Below, piece after piece: positions 1-8,412 of a DNA stretch of 64,000 nucleotides. Under the pieces are notes generated by a model, which made no database searches, was not told the DNA's origin, and worked only from the letters and a program-made list of their open reading frames with translations. Numbering within the stretch: the stretch's first letter is position 1; every line of letters begins with the position of its first letter. This DNA is from Ardenticatenaceae bacterium (GTDB lineage Bacteria; Chloroflexota; Anaerolineae; Promineifilales; Promineifilaceae). The stretch covers positions 62,001 through 126,000 of the forward strand of contig JACKCC010000014.1 of the NCBI GenBank assembly GCA_020634245.1, given 5' to 3'. The position numbers and the translations under genes were made by a program.

Positions 1-132
1 GCTGGTCGTGGGCAATTCGCTGCGCCTGCGAACCGGATCATAGATTACAATATGTTTGTCGCCCTCAGCACCGTATCTTATGCTATTAATGGAACGCGGC
101 CGATTTCGGAAGAAACTCGACAGCGCATTTAA
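1..132 (+). pseudogene. Remnant of a LacI-family regulator (HTH fragment)
   Basis: Frame 1 is open from the window edge to a TAA at 130-132. It reads ALSTVSYAINGTRPISEETR near its end, which is the recognition helix and hinge start of a LacI-type HTH (compare TVSRVLN..VSEETR). The N-terminal helix is not recognisable and the protein stops right after the HTH, with no sugar-binding domain. I infer a decayed or truncated regulator; the part to the left of the window is unseen. An intact LacI gene follows at 346, so this may be a displaced older paralogue. Confidence 0.55.
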
Positions 133-261
133 ACCGACATGACCTTACACGGCCGTAAACTCTTTCTCCGGCGACACTGTAACTACCCAACTCGCCATCC
201 AACTTAGATTTGATTGTGGGGAACGGCCGTTTTTTGCTGCCAAAATGCCCCTGATTCTTGC

Positions 262-327
262 TTGACAAAGTGCCATAACTTATGGCATCATGATAACGGT
301 TCCGGCAACGTTACCGGAACCGTTATC
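262..327 (+). promoter_or_regulatory. Promoter and operator of the LacI-type gene
   Basis: TTGACA at 262-267 is a consensus -35 box. The best -10 (CATCAT, 286-291) is 18 bases on and weak. Between them lies a perfect inverted repeat TGCCATA-act-TATGGCA (271-287). Directly after it comes a 36-bp near-perfect palindrome (292-327) with outer arms GATAACGGTTCCGG / CCGGAACCGTTATC and a core CAACGTTA. The core resembles the operator at 1389-1408, so the LacI protein probably represses its own gene here. Autoregulation is inferred; the palindromes are seen directly. Confidence 0.65.
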
Positions 328-345
328 GGAAGAGGCGAATTAGTC

Positions 346-1359
346 ATGAAATCCCCGAAAGGCTCAGTTACTATCCTGGACGTCGCCAAAGAAGCTGGCG
401 TTTCCGTCTCAACCGTATCACGTGTGCTAAACGACAAAGATGATGTTGCCCCTGAAACCTATGAAAAAGTAAAAGCAGTTATCGGAGAAATGGGCTACAC
501 GTCCAGTTTGGCCGCCAGAAGTATGCGCAGCCGCAAAAAACATTTGATCGGATTAGTCGTCCCCGACATTGGCTTCCCCTACTCTATCGAAGTCATGAAA
601 GGCATCAACCGGGCAATCGCCGAATCAAACTATGATCTCCTGCTTTACACAACCGGCGACGTCAAAAAAAATGCGGCCGCCTTGCATGAACAACATTACG
701 TTTCCCTCTTGAACAAGTCGATCACAGATGGCGTGCTCGTCGTTGCCTCTGCTGCTGCTGAGTTTCGTACCGATGCCCCAATTGTTGCCGTTGATCCCCA
801 CATGCCCAATCCTAATTATCCGGCCATTCACGCGACAAACCACCAGGGTGCTCTGGATGCCATGGCCTATCTCATCAGCCTCGGACATCGACGAATTGGC
901 TTTATCAGCGGACGACCTGAATTGGAAAGCGCCAAACGCCGCCTCAAAGGATACGAAGATGCGCTTCAGCAGGCGGGAATCGAATTAGACCCATCCTTGA
1001 TCAAAACTGGCGACTTTACAAGTGTTTCGGGCTGCGACTGTGCCAAAGAACTGCTCGCTTTGCCTCAACCGCCGACAGCTATCTTTGCCGCCAATGATCA
1101 AACTGCTATCGGTGTGTACCAGGCGGCTGATGAACTGGGACTTCGTATCCCGGAGGATTTGTCCGTTGTCGGATTTGATAACATTTCTGAAGCTAGATTC
1201 ATGGGACTTACAACTGTGGATCAGTTTCTGGCTGAAATGGGGTATATCGCCACACAAATGTTAATTACGCTTATTCAAAACCGTCCTCTGGAGGAATATA
1301 TCTACAAAATGCCCACCCAGCTCGTCATTCGTGATTCTGCGCGAGCATTATCAGCATAA
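346..1359 (+). CDS. LacI-family transcriptional regulator
   Basis: 337 residues, usual LacI length. The N-terminus has the canonical HTH (VTILDVAKEAGVSVSTVSRV, about residues 7-26) followed by the hinge helix, then a periplasmic-binding-like sugar-sensing domain with the conserved motifs GFISGRPE, AIFAANDQTA and LRIPEDLSVVGFDN. I start at ATG 346, because it has GGAAGAGG upstream and lies after the operator; the longer frame from 214 would run through the promoter. The adjacent importer, xylosidase, xylA and xylB genes suggest a xylose or xylo-oligosaccharide effector and local repression, relieved by sugar. Effector identity is inferred from context only. Confidence 0.9.
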   Translation: MKSPKGSVTILDVAKEAGVSVSTVSRVLNDKDDVAPETYEKVKAVIGEMGYTSSLAARSMRSRKKHLIGLVVPDIGFPYSIEVMKGINRAIAESNYDLLLYTTGDVKKNAAALHEQHYVSLLNKSITDGVLVVASAAAEFRTDAPIVAVDPHMPNPNYPAIHATNHQGALDAMAYLISLGHRRIGFISGRPELESAKRRLKGYEDALQQAGIELDPSLIKTGDFTSVSGCDCAKELLALPQPPTAIFAANDQTAIGVYQAADELGLRIPEDLSVVGFDNISEARFMGLTTVDQFLAEMGYIATQMLITLIQNRPLEEYIYKMPTQLVIRDSARALSA

Positions 1360-1388
1360 GATGAAGACATCGCAATATTTTTTTCTGT

Positions 1389-1408
1389 TTCCGGTAACGT
1401 TACCGGAA
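1389..1408. promoter_or_regulatory. LacI-type operator before the ABC importer genes
   Basis: TTCCGGTAACGTTACCGGAA is a perfect 20-bp palindrome, followed by a further half-site-like ACGTTATAGG. It shares the core GGTAACGTTACC with the palindrome upstream of the LacI gene at 292-327, so both are likely bound by the same regulator. A poor promoter (TTTCCG 1388-1393, GTTATA 1411-1416, 17 bases apart) would be covered by the operator. Confidence 0.7.
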
Positions 1409-1418
1409 ACGTTATAGG

Positions 1419-1543
1419 AAGGAGGTGATTGATAACCGACAACACAAATGAACAATGCGAGGCTTCACTTTAGCCCTGATCCGACGAAAGGAAACCTCGC
1501 AACAAAGATTTGCGGAGCAAAACTCCACACGAAAGCAGTTTAA
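1419..1543 (+). other. Strong Shine-Dalgarno and possible leader peptide / attenuator
   Basis: AAGGAGGTGAT at 1419-1429 is a near-complete anti-16S match, yet no large gene begins behind it. The first ATG (1448) opens a 31-codon frame ending at TAA 1541-1543. That frame overlaps a hairpin made of GCGAGG (about 1457) and CCTCGC (about 1495). It may be a leader peptide controlling the binding-protein gene that starts at 1576, or just leader RNA. The spacing from SD to ATG (18 bases) is too long for efficient initiation, so confidence is low. Confidence 0.25.
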
Positions 1544-1575
1544 CCGATCCTAGACATCTCTACAAGGAGAAGAAA

Positions 1576-2910
1576 ATGCACAAGAAAATTTTGGTAATCC
1601 TATACTTGCTGTTAATTACCAGTATGCTGCTGGTAGGCTGTGGCGGCAGCACGGAGGAACCTGTGGCTTCCGAACAACCAGCGGCTGAGGAACCTGCTGC
1701 CGCAGATCCCGCTGCTGAACAGGTTGTTGTGACTTGGTGGCATATCTCGACCAAAGACCCCGCTCTGGCGGACTGGCAGAAGATGGCCGATGACTACATG
1801 GCTGCCCATCCCAATGTAACCATCGAGATCACGGTATTGGAAAATGAAGCCTTCAAAACCAAACTCACAACCGTGATGCAATCTAGCGATCCCCCGGACA
1901 TCTTCCAAAGCTGGGGCGGCGGTACTTTCAATCAACAGGTTGATGCCGGACTGCTAAAGGACATCACTGCCGATTTGAATGCCGATGCTGCATGGCGCGA
2001 CAGCTTTGCCCCTGGTGCTTTGGGTGTTTACAGCTACCAGGGCAAGAATTACGGCGTGCCGTGGGATATGGGCATGGTTGGTTTCTGGTACAACAAAGAC
2101 CTCTTCCAGCAAGCTGGTATTGACACGCCTCCCACCACCTGGACAGAATTCCTCGATGCTGTGAATAAACTCAAGGCCACTGGCATCACCCCAATCTCTA
2201 TTGGTGAGGGTGACAAATGGCCTGGTATGCACTTCTGGAACTATCTGGCCACGCGTCTTTGCGGACAGGCAAAATTTGAAGCGGCCATGGCGCGTACAGG
2301 TTCCTTTACCGATCCTTGCTTCGTTGAAGCTGGCGCAAAACTTCAGGAATTGATCGCCCTTGAACCATTTCAGGAAGGCTTCCTGGGCGCGACTCATGAT
2401 GAAATGCAGGCAACCTTCGGCAACGGCAAGGCAGCCATGGAACTGTCGGGGCAGTGGGCGCCCTCTGTAGAGGCGGCCAACAGTGCCGACCAAAAGGGTG
2501 TTGTCAACCTGGGTCTGTTCGGCTTCCCGGCTGTCGAAGGAGGTGCTGGTGAGGCGTCGGATGTCGTCGGTGGTGGCAATGGCTTTGCCATTGGTAAGAA
2601 TGCCGAGCCGGAAGCTGTTGACTTTGTCAAGTACCTGACCAACGTGGAGAACCAGACGATCATCGCCGCACATGGAACAGGTATCCCGGTGGTTAACGGC
2701 GCCGAGGCAGGTCTAACCGATCCAAACATGCTCCAGGTTCAGCAGCTTTTCGCTGCGGCGCAGTACTTCCAACTGTACTACGATCAGTTCCTGCCCCCGG
2801 CCACGGGATCCGTCCTCAACGACTCGGTGCAGGGTCTTTTCGCTGGCACAATGACACCTGAGCAAGTAGCACAGGCAGTCGAAGATTCTGTTGCGCAAGA
2901 AATGCAGTAG
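1576..2910 (+). CDS. ABC sugar importer, solute-binding lipoprotein
   Basis: 444 residues, family 1 extracellular solute-binding protein. The signal peptide is hydrophobic and ends in the lipobox LLVGC (Cys near residue 24), followed by an Ala/Pro/Glu-rich linker and the mature start VVVTWWHIST typical of oligosaccharide binders. Conserved features include PDIFQSWGGG and YGVPWDMGMVGFWYNKDLF. I start at ATG 1576 with AAGGAGA six bases ahead. It should capture a sugar, probably a xylo-oligosaccharide given the downstream GH3, xylA and xylB, and pass it to the two permeases. No ATP-binding subunit lies nearby; a shared MsmK/MalK-type ATPase encoded elsewhere is the usual solution. Confidence 0.9.
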   Translation: MHKKILVILYLLLITSMLLVGCGGSTEEPVASEQPAAEEPAAADPAAEQVVVTWWHISTKDPALADWQKMADDYMAAHPNVTIEITVLENEAFKTKLTTVMQSSDPPDIFQSWGGGTFNQQVDAGLLKDITADLNADAAWRDSFAPGALGVYSYQGKNYGVPWDMGMVGFWYNKDLFQQAGIDTPPTTWTEFLDAVNKLKATGITPISIGEGDKWPGMHFWNYLATRLCGQAKFEAAMARTGSFTDPCFVEAGAKLQELIALEPFQEGFLGATHDEMQATFGNGKAAMELSGQWAPSVEAANSADQKGVVNLGLFGFPAVEGGAGEASDVVGGGNGFAIGKNAEPEAVDFVKYLTNVENQTIIAAHGTGIPVVNGAEAGLTDPNMLQVQQLFAAAQYFQLYYDQFLPPATGSVLNDSVQGLFAGTMTPEQVAQAVEDSVAQEMQ

Positions 2911-2922
2911 CCTTGCAAGGCG

Positions 2923-3023
2923 ACGTAGGTGGTTTTTCTGACGAACTACCTACGTTCGTAATTGAAATGGGCTTCGTGGTGTCATACTAAAATTATCGCA
3001 CCAGTAAACGCGCCACGAAGCCC
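2923..3023 (+). promoter_or_regulatory. Two stem-loops between binding-protein and permease genes
   Basis: Stem 1: ACGTAGGT (2923-2930) pairs with ACCTACGT (2948-2955). Stem 2: GGGCTTCGTGG (2969-2979) pairs perfectly with CCACGAAGCCC (3013-3023), 33-base loop. Neither is followed by a T-run. Such hairpins commonly stabilise the mRNA of the abundant binding protein relative to the permeases. That role is inferred. Confidence 0.6.
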
Positions 3024-3041
3024 TGATATAGGAATCGTTAT

Positions 3042-3989
3042 ATGCAACATCTTCCTGCCATTCCAGACATCCTGAAATCAAGACGGGTATCAGGGGCATC
3101 CCGCGGTCTCCAAGACAGCGTGCTCATTGCCCTGTTTCTGCTGCCGGCTCTTATTCTTTTCCTGCTTTTTGTCATCTACCCCATTTTTCGCTCGATTTAT
3201 TTCAGCATGTTCGATTGGAACGGTTTGGGGCCGGCGGTAGATTTCGTCGGGTTGCAGAATTTCAAAGACATCCTTACGGATCAGGTGTTTCTCAAAGCGC
3301 TCAGGAATGTATTCCTGATCATCATATTCTCATTGGGATTACAACTGCCCTTAGCGTTGGCGTTGGCGATGTTGGTAGGACATGACCTGCCGGGGCGCGG
3401 CCTTTTCCGCACCATTTTTTTCATGCCCTACGTTCTTGCCGAAGTCAATGTGGCCATCATGTTCATGCTGCTCTACAATCCCGACCCGGATCGCGGCCTG
3501 CTTAATTCGATTGTGGTCTTCATTTTGGGCGGCAAACCTATTGGCTGGTTGAGCGATCCCAATCTGGTTTTGCTGTCCATTTTCTTTGCGCTGACGTGGA
3601 AATTCTTTGGCTTCCATATGCTGTTGTATTTAGCGGGGCTGCAAAATATACCTGCGGAACTTGAAGAAGCGGCGCGCATCGATGGCGCAAACAGCTTTCA
3701 GAATTTCTTCTTTATTACGCTGCCTTTGCTGAGCAGCACGATCCGTACTTCTGTTTATCTATCCGTGCTGGGCTGTGTTCAACAGTTCATCCTTATTTGG
3801 ATTATGACCAAAGGGGGGCCAATTAATGCCAGCGAAACGCTGGCGACATACATGTATCGTTTCGGCTTTGTACGTTTCCAACTGGGATATGGATCGGCCG
3901 TGGCGATTTATATGTTTATCATATGCTTGATCTTTTCCCTGATTTACCAGCACCTGACGCGCCAACCTGATTACCTGACCGGTCTTTAG
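3042..3989 (+). CDS. ABC sugar importer permease, MalF type
   Basis: 315 residues with about six membrane segments, the first near residues 30-50. The EAA loop that contacts the ATPase is seen as EEAARIDGANSFQNFFFITLP, matching the binding-protein-dependent transport signature EAA---G---------I-LP. It is the MalF-like partner of the next gene and would form the inner-membrane channel with it. A short AGGAA precedes ATG 3042. The next gene starts 13 bases after the stop, so the two are surely co-transcribed. Confidence 0.92.
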   Translation: MQHLPAIPDILKSRRVSGASRGLQDSVLIALFLLPALILFLLFVIYPIFRSIYFSMFDWNGLGPAVDFVGLQNFKDILTDQVFLKALRNVFLIIIFSLGLQLPLALALAMLVGHDLPGRGLFRTIFFMPYVLAEVNVAIMFMLLYNPDPDRGLLNSIVVFILGGKPIGWLSDPNLVLLSIFFALTWKFFGFHMLLYLAGLQNIPAELEEAARIDGANSFQNFFFITLPLLSSTIRTSVYLSVLGCVQQFILIWIMTKGGPINASETLATYMYRFGFVRFQLGYGSAVAIYMFIICLIFSLIYQHLTRQPDYLTGL

Positions 3990-4002
3990 AAAGGATCTCC
4001 CC

Positions 4003-4872
4003 ATGTCATTCGTTTATCCAATCCCGCGTCGGATGCAAGATTTCCTGAAAAGGTTTTTGCAATATTTGATTCTTATCATCGTTGTGGTGGTTATCTTTAC
4101 ACCGCTCGTGATCCTGATCTTTGGCAGTCTCAAAACGACCGGCGAAATGTATTCACACCCTTACACAATCCCTAATCCGCCGCATTGGGATAACCTTATT
4201 GGGATTTTGAGTACACCCGTGTTCTGGCGTATGCTCGTGAACAGTGTGATTGTGATGTTGGCAACGACGGCTGGTGTGGTTTTCGTTTGTGGTCTGGCTG
4301 CCTTCGTTTTTGCACGTATGGCGTTTCGTGGGAGAGATTTGATTTTCAACTTCTTCACCATGGGGCTGATGTTTCCTATAACTGTTGCGATTTTGCCTGT
4401 CTATTTTGTACTGCGTCAAATAACTGAAATGGGCATACCTTTGATCGATAGTCTTCTGGGGGTGATCTTGGTGCAGACTGCGTTTAGTTTATCTGGTAAC
4501 ATCCTGATTTTGCGCGGTTTCTTTACGGCCGTTCCCGCCGAACTACAGGATGCTGCGTACATTGATGGCTGCAACAGTTTTGATTTCTTCTGGCGTATCC
4601 TGCTTCCACTGGCAAAACCGGCTCTCGCGGCAGTGGCGGCGCTGACGATGATTTTTAGTTGGAACGATTTGCTTACTCCGCTGATTATTTTGAACAGTGA
4701 CAAACTCTGGACTTTGCCGTTAGGGACCATGCAGTTTCAGGGGCAATATGGACAGGATCTGGCCCTGGTCTCAGCGTTTGTCGTTTTGGCTTCTATCCCG
4801 ACCCTTATCTTTTATTTGTTTGCAGAGAGACAAATTGTTTCTGGTCTCACGGCGGGGGCCATTAAAGGTTGA
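4003..4872 (+). CDS. ABC sugar importer permease, MalG type
   Basis: 289 residues, about six membrane segments. EAA loop: LQDAAYIDGCNSFDFFWRI. The C-terminus ends GLTAGAIKG, the typical tail of MalG-like permeases (GLTAGAVKG). It pairs with the MalF-type permease 13 bases upstream. The leader AGAAAGGATCTCCCC before ATG 4003 holds a good SD. Together the two permeases and the lipoprotein make a CUT1-type sugar importer lacking only its ATPase. Confidence 0.93.
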   Translation: MSFVYPIPRRMQDFLKRFLQYLILIIVVVVIFTPLVILIFGSLKTTGEMYSHPYTIPNPPHWDNLIGILSTPVFWRMLVNSVIVMLATTAGVVFVCGLAAFVFARMAFRGRDLIFNFFTMGLMFPITVAILPVYFVLRQITEMGIPLIDSLLGVILVQTAFSLSGNILILRGFFTAVPAELQDAAYIDGCNSFDFFWRILLPLAKPALAAVAALTMIFSWNDLLTPLIILNSDKLWTLPLGTMQFQGQYGQDLALVSAFVVLASIPTLIFYLFAERQIVSGLTAGAIKG

Positions 4873-4958
4873 GCCGCAACGGCCAGGCAAGTGCCAATCA
4901 TGCTAATTTCGATTGGTTTGCGTATATTATGTATGAATTGCTACTTTGAGGATTATCG

Positions 4959-7103
4959 ATGACCTTGATTACAAATTCCAACCAACCAGAATACCTGGAT
5001 ACCTCTCTCCCGATTTCTGAGCGGGCGAAAGATTTGATCGCCCGTCTGACCCTGGATGAAAAGGTGGGCCTGATGAGCCATCCGGCCAAAGCTGTACCCC
5101 GTTTGAACATCCCAGCTTACAATTATTGGAGTGAGGCGCTGCATGGGGTGGGGCGTAACGGCCGTGCCACCGTTTTCCCCCAAGCCATCGGCATGGCCGC
5201 CACCTGGGATCGTGACCTGATCCGGCGGGTTGGCTCAGCCATTGGGGACGAAGCCCGCGCTAAATACCACGCCGCGTTGAAACGCAGCGGTTATACCCAA
5301 CAATACCAGGGGCTGACCTTCTGGTCGCCCAACGTCAACCTGTTTCGCGATCCCCGTTGGGGGCGCGGCCAGGAAACCTGGGGCGAAGACCCCTTCTTTT
5401 CCGGGGAGATGGCCGCCGCCTTCGTGACCGGCCTGCAAGGCGATCATCCCCGATACTTAAAAGCCGCAGCCTGCGCCAAACATTACGTCGTCCACTCTGG
5501 CCCGGAAAAAGAGCGCCACCATTTCAACGCCATCTGCACCACCCGCGAACTCTACGATTCCTACCTGCCGGCCTTCAAAAAATTAGTGGTCGATGCCCAG
5601 GTCGAAGCGGTTATGGGCGCTTACAACCGCACCCTGGGCGAACCCTGCTGTGCCAGCCAACTGCTGCTGGGCAAGATATTGCGCGGTGAATGGAATTTCC
5701 AGGGTCACGTCGTTTCTGACTGCGGCGCTCTCGCTGATTTCCACCTCAGCCACAAAATCACCGCCGACGCGGCCGAATCAGCGGCCCTGGCCCTGCAAAA
5801 AGGTTGTGATTTGGGTTGTGATCACATTTTCGATGAAATTCCTGCGGCGATCGAGCGCGGCCTTATCTGCGAAACCGATGTGGATCGCGCCCTGGAACGC
5901 ACCTTGGAGACGCGCTTCAAACTAGGAATGTTCGACCCGCCGGAAGATGTCCCGTACACATCAATCTCAATAGACGTGGTTGCTTGCCCGGAACACCGCC
6001 GACTGGCCTACCAAACTGCAACTGAATCGGTGGTACTGCTAAAGAACAAAAATAATATCCTACCAATCAAACCCGAAACTAAAAAAATCTTCCTCACCGG
6101 CCCCTCTGCCACCAGTTTGGAAGTGCTGTTGGGTAATTACTACGGCTTCAACAACGAAATGAGTACCATGCTCGAAGGCATCACCGGGCGCGTGCCTGAA
6201 GGTATGGGGATGGAATATCATCCCGGCGCGCAGTTCAAACATCCCAATGAGGTCAGTCGAACCTGGGCGCCACTCATGGCACAATCCGCAGATATCACAA
6301 TCGCCTGTGTCGGCAATAATTCCATGCTAGAAGGGGAAGAGGGCGAAAGTTTGCTTACCCCTATTAACGGTGACCGCGAGGATATTGCTCTTCAAGCCAG
6401 TCAGGTGGCATACATCAAAACACTGGCCAGTCATGGCGCTAAAATCGTGCTGGTGGTGACTGGCGGAAGCCCAATTGCCCTCGGCGAAGTGAAAGACCTG
6501 GTCGAGGCCATTCTTTTTGTCTGGTATCCGGGCATGGAAGGCGGCAAGGCTGTGGCTGACGTACTCTTTGGCGATGTCTCGCCCAGTGGCAAATTGCCGC
6601 TCACTTTCCCCAAGTCGCTGGATCAACTGCCGCCGTTTGAGGATTATGGGATGAACGGCCGTACCTACCGTTACATGACCGAAGAACCCCTCTACCCATT
6701 CGGGTTTGGCTTAAGCTACAGCCAATTCGAGTATGCCAACCTGGAATTGGGAAGCGATGTCGTTAAACTTGGAGAAAGCCTACCGCTGAAAGTAACCGTC
6801 AAAAATAGTGGCCAACGCGCAGCCGCCGAAGTGACTCAATTCTATTTGAGCGATCTGGAAGCCTCGACGATAGTTCCCCGGCACAAGCTGATCGGCTTCG
6901 AGCGAGTAACGCTGGAACCGGGCGAATCCCGCGCCCTGGAATTCACACTCACGCCAGAGATGATGTCCTTCTTCAACGACTATGGCCAACTAACCCTGGA
7001 ACCCGGTGAGTTCCGTCTTGAGATGGGCGGCTGCTCACCCGGTCAGCGCGGCCAGGATTTGGGTGCGCCAACGCCTGTGGTGGCTAAATTCCAGGTAATG
7101 TAA
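4959..7103 (+). CDS. Glycoside hydrolase family 3, probable beta-xylosidase
   Basis: 714 residues. It has the GH3 N-terminal barrel (GVGRNGRATVFPQAIGMAAT; FWSPNVNLFRDPRWGRGQET; CAKHYVVHSGPE), the nucleophile Asp in VVSDCGA (about D254), the GH3 C-terminal domain, and a fibronectin type III-like domain from about residue 600. The SDCGA and PNVNLFRDPRWGRGQET forms resemble bacterial and plant xylan 1,4-beta-xylosidases more than glucosidases. There is no signal peptide, so it should hydrolyse imported xylo-oligosaccharides to xylose in the cytoplasm, fitting the xylA/xylB neighbours. Substrate is inferred from motif style and context. The first ACGGCCGT palindromes after a 4.9-kb gap occur in this gene. 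Confidence 0.88.
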   Translation: MTLITNSNQPEYLDTSLPISERAKDLIARLTLDEKVGLMSHPAKAVPRLNIPAYNYWSEALHGVGRNGRATVFPQAIGMAATWDRDLIRRVGSAIGDEARAKYHAALKRSGYTQQYQGLTFWSPNVNLFRDPRWGRGQETWGEDPFFSGEMAAAFVTGLQGDHPRYLKAAACAKHYVVHSGPEKERHHFNAICTTRELYDSYLPAFKKLVVDAQVEAVMGAYNRTLGEPCCASQLLLGKILRGEWNFQGHVVSDCGALADFHLSHKITADAAESAALALQKGCDLGCDHIFDEIPAAIERGLICETDVDRALERTLETRFKLGMFDPPEDVPYTSISIDVVACPEHRRLAYQTATESVVLLKNKNNILPIKPETKKIFLTGPSATSLEVLLGNYYGFNNEMSTMLEGITGRVPEGMGMEYHPGAQFKHPNEVSRTWAPLMAQSADITIACVGNNSMLEGEEGESLLTPINGDREDIALQASQVAYIKTLASHGAKIVLVVTGGSPIALGEVKDLVEAILFVWYPGMEGGKAVADVLFGDVSPSGKLPLTFPKSLDQLPPFEDYGMNGRTYRYMTEEPLYPFGFGLSYSQFEYANLELGSDVVKLGESLPLKVTVKNSGQRAAAEVTQFYLSDLEASTIVPRHKLIGFERVTLEPGESRALEFTLTPEMMSFFNDYGQLTLEPGEFRLEMGGCSPGQRGQDLGAPTPVVAKFQVM

Positions 7104-7144
7104 AATAAGACACCAAGTAGCACAGATTTTTTAGGAGAATTTTA

Positions 7145-8329
7145 ATGGCTAATTACACCCCGAAACCCGAACATAAATTTACCTTTGGTTTGTGGACTGT
7201 GGGCAATATAGGCCGCGATCCATTTGGCGAACCGGTGCGTCCCGCCCTTTCACCAGTAGAAATCGTGCATTTGCTCGCCGAAGTAGGCGCATGGGGCGTT
7301 AACTTTCACGATAACGACCTCGTTCCCATCGATGCCACACCGTCCCAGCGGGATAAAATTGTCAGTGATTTCAAAAAGGCACTGGCCGACACCGGAATTG
7401 TTGTGCCGATGGCCACCACCAACTTGTTCAGCGATCCCGCTTTCCGTGATGGGGCCTTTACCAGCAACGATCCCAAAGTCCGCGCTTACGCCCTGCACAA
7501 AACAATGCACGCCATTGACCTGGGCGTGGAATTGGGCGCTAAAATCTATGTCTTCTGGGGCGGACGCGAAGGAACCGAAACCGACGCCGGCAAGAATCCG
7601 CTGGAGGCCGGAAAGTGGTTCCGCGAGGCGCTCAACTTCCTTTCCGAATACGTCCTCGACAATGGCTACGGCGCAGCCGATGGCAGCGGGCTGAAGTTTG
7701 CCCTGGAAGCCAAGCCCAACGAGCCGCGCGGCGACATTTACCTCTCTACTACCGGGGCGATGCTGGGCTTCATCGAAACGTTGGACCACCCGGAAATGGT
7801 TGGCGTCAATCCCGAAGTGGCCCACGAGACGATGGCCGGGTTGAATTTCCTGCATCACGTGGCCCAGGCATGGGATCGGGGTAAATTGTTCCACATTGAT
7901 TTGAACGACCAGGGTATCGGCCGTTACGATCAGGATTTCCGATTTGGCGCGGTCAATCTCAAGAGCGCGTTCTTCCTGGTTAAATTCTTGGAAGATGTGG
8001 GCTACGACGGCAGCCGCCACTTTGATGCTCACGCGTATCGCACGGCCGATTATGAAGACGTGAAGGCGTTTGCCCGCGGCTGTATGCGCACCTATCTCAT
8101 TCTGAAGGAGAAGGCCGAACAGTTTAATGCCGACAGTGAAATTCAGGCACTACTGGCCGAAATCACGGCTGATGATGGCAGTATGGATGGCTTCAAAGGT
8201 GCTTACTTGGCTGAAAAAGCGGCGGCTCTTAAGGCGTATACTTTTGACCGGCCAGCATTAGGGCGGCGCGGCCAGCCGTATGAACGACTGGATCAGTTGG
8301 TGGTGGAGCTGCTGCTGGGTGTTCGCTAA
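7145..8329 (+). CDS. xylA: Xylose isomerase (class I, actinobacterial type)
   Basis: 394 residues, the short class I form. It converts D-xylose to D-xylulose with two divalent metals. Visible active-site features: FHDNDLVP (His55 and Asp58, the ring-opening pair), LEAKPNEPRGD (metal Glu and catalytic Lys), GVNPEVAHETMAGLNF (metal Glu and His) and HIDLNDQ (metal Asp). ATG 7145 is preceded by AGGAG. It lies 41 bases behind the GH3 gene and feeds xylulokinase two genes on. Confidence 0.97.
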   Translation: MANYTPKPEHKFTFGLWTVGNIGRDPFGEPVRPALSPVEIVHLLAEVGAWGVNFHDNDLVPIDATPSQRDKIVSDFKKALADTGIVVPMATTNLFSDPAFRDGAFTSNDPKVRAYALHKTMHAIDLGVELGAKIYVFWGGREGTETDAGKNPLEAGKWFREALNFLSEYVLDNGYGAADGSGLKFALEAKPNEPRGDIYLSTTGAMLGFIETLDHPEMVGVNPEVAHETMAGLNFLHHVAQAWDRGKLFHIDLNDQGIGRYDQDFRFGAVNLKSAFFLVKFLEDVGYDGSRHFDAHAYRTADYEDVKAFARGCMRTYLILKEKAEQFNADSEIQALLAEITADDGSMDGFKGAYLAEKAAALKAYTFDRPALGRRGQPYERLDQLVVELLLGVR

Positions 8330-8412
8330 ACCGATTGGCAGATGTTTGTTGGGATTGGTTTCGTTTTAGCATAAACTCTTGTTTGATCAGATCTGCTTAA
8401 AAGGAACGGATT

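Noticed and set aside
292..1408. Link between GGTAACGTTACC operators and the GTAACGGCCGTTAC extended palindrome
   Set aside because: They share only the outer TAACG/CGTTA letters; the central bases differ and the operators occur only near the LacI gene.
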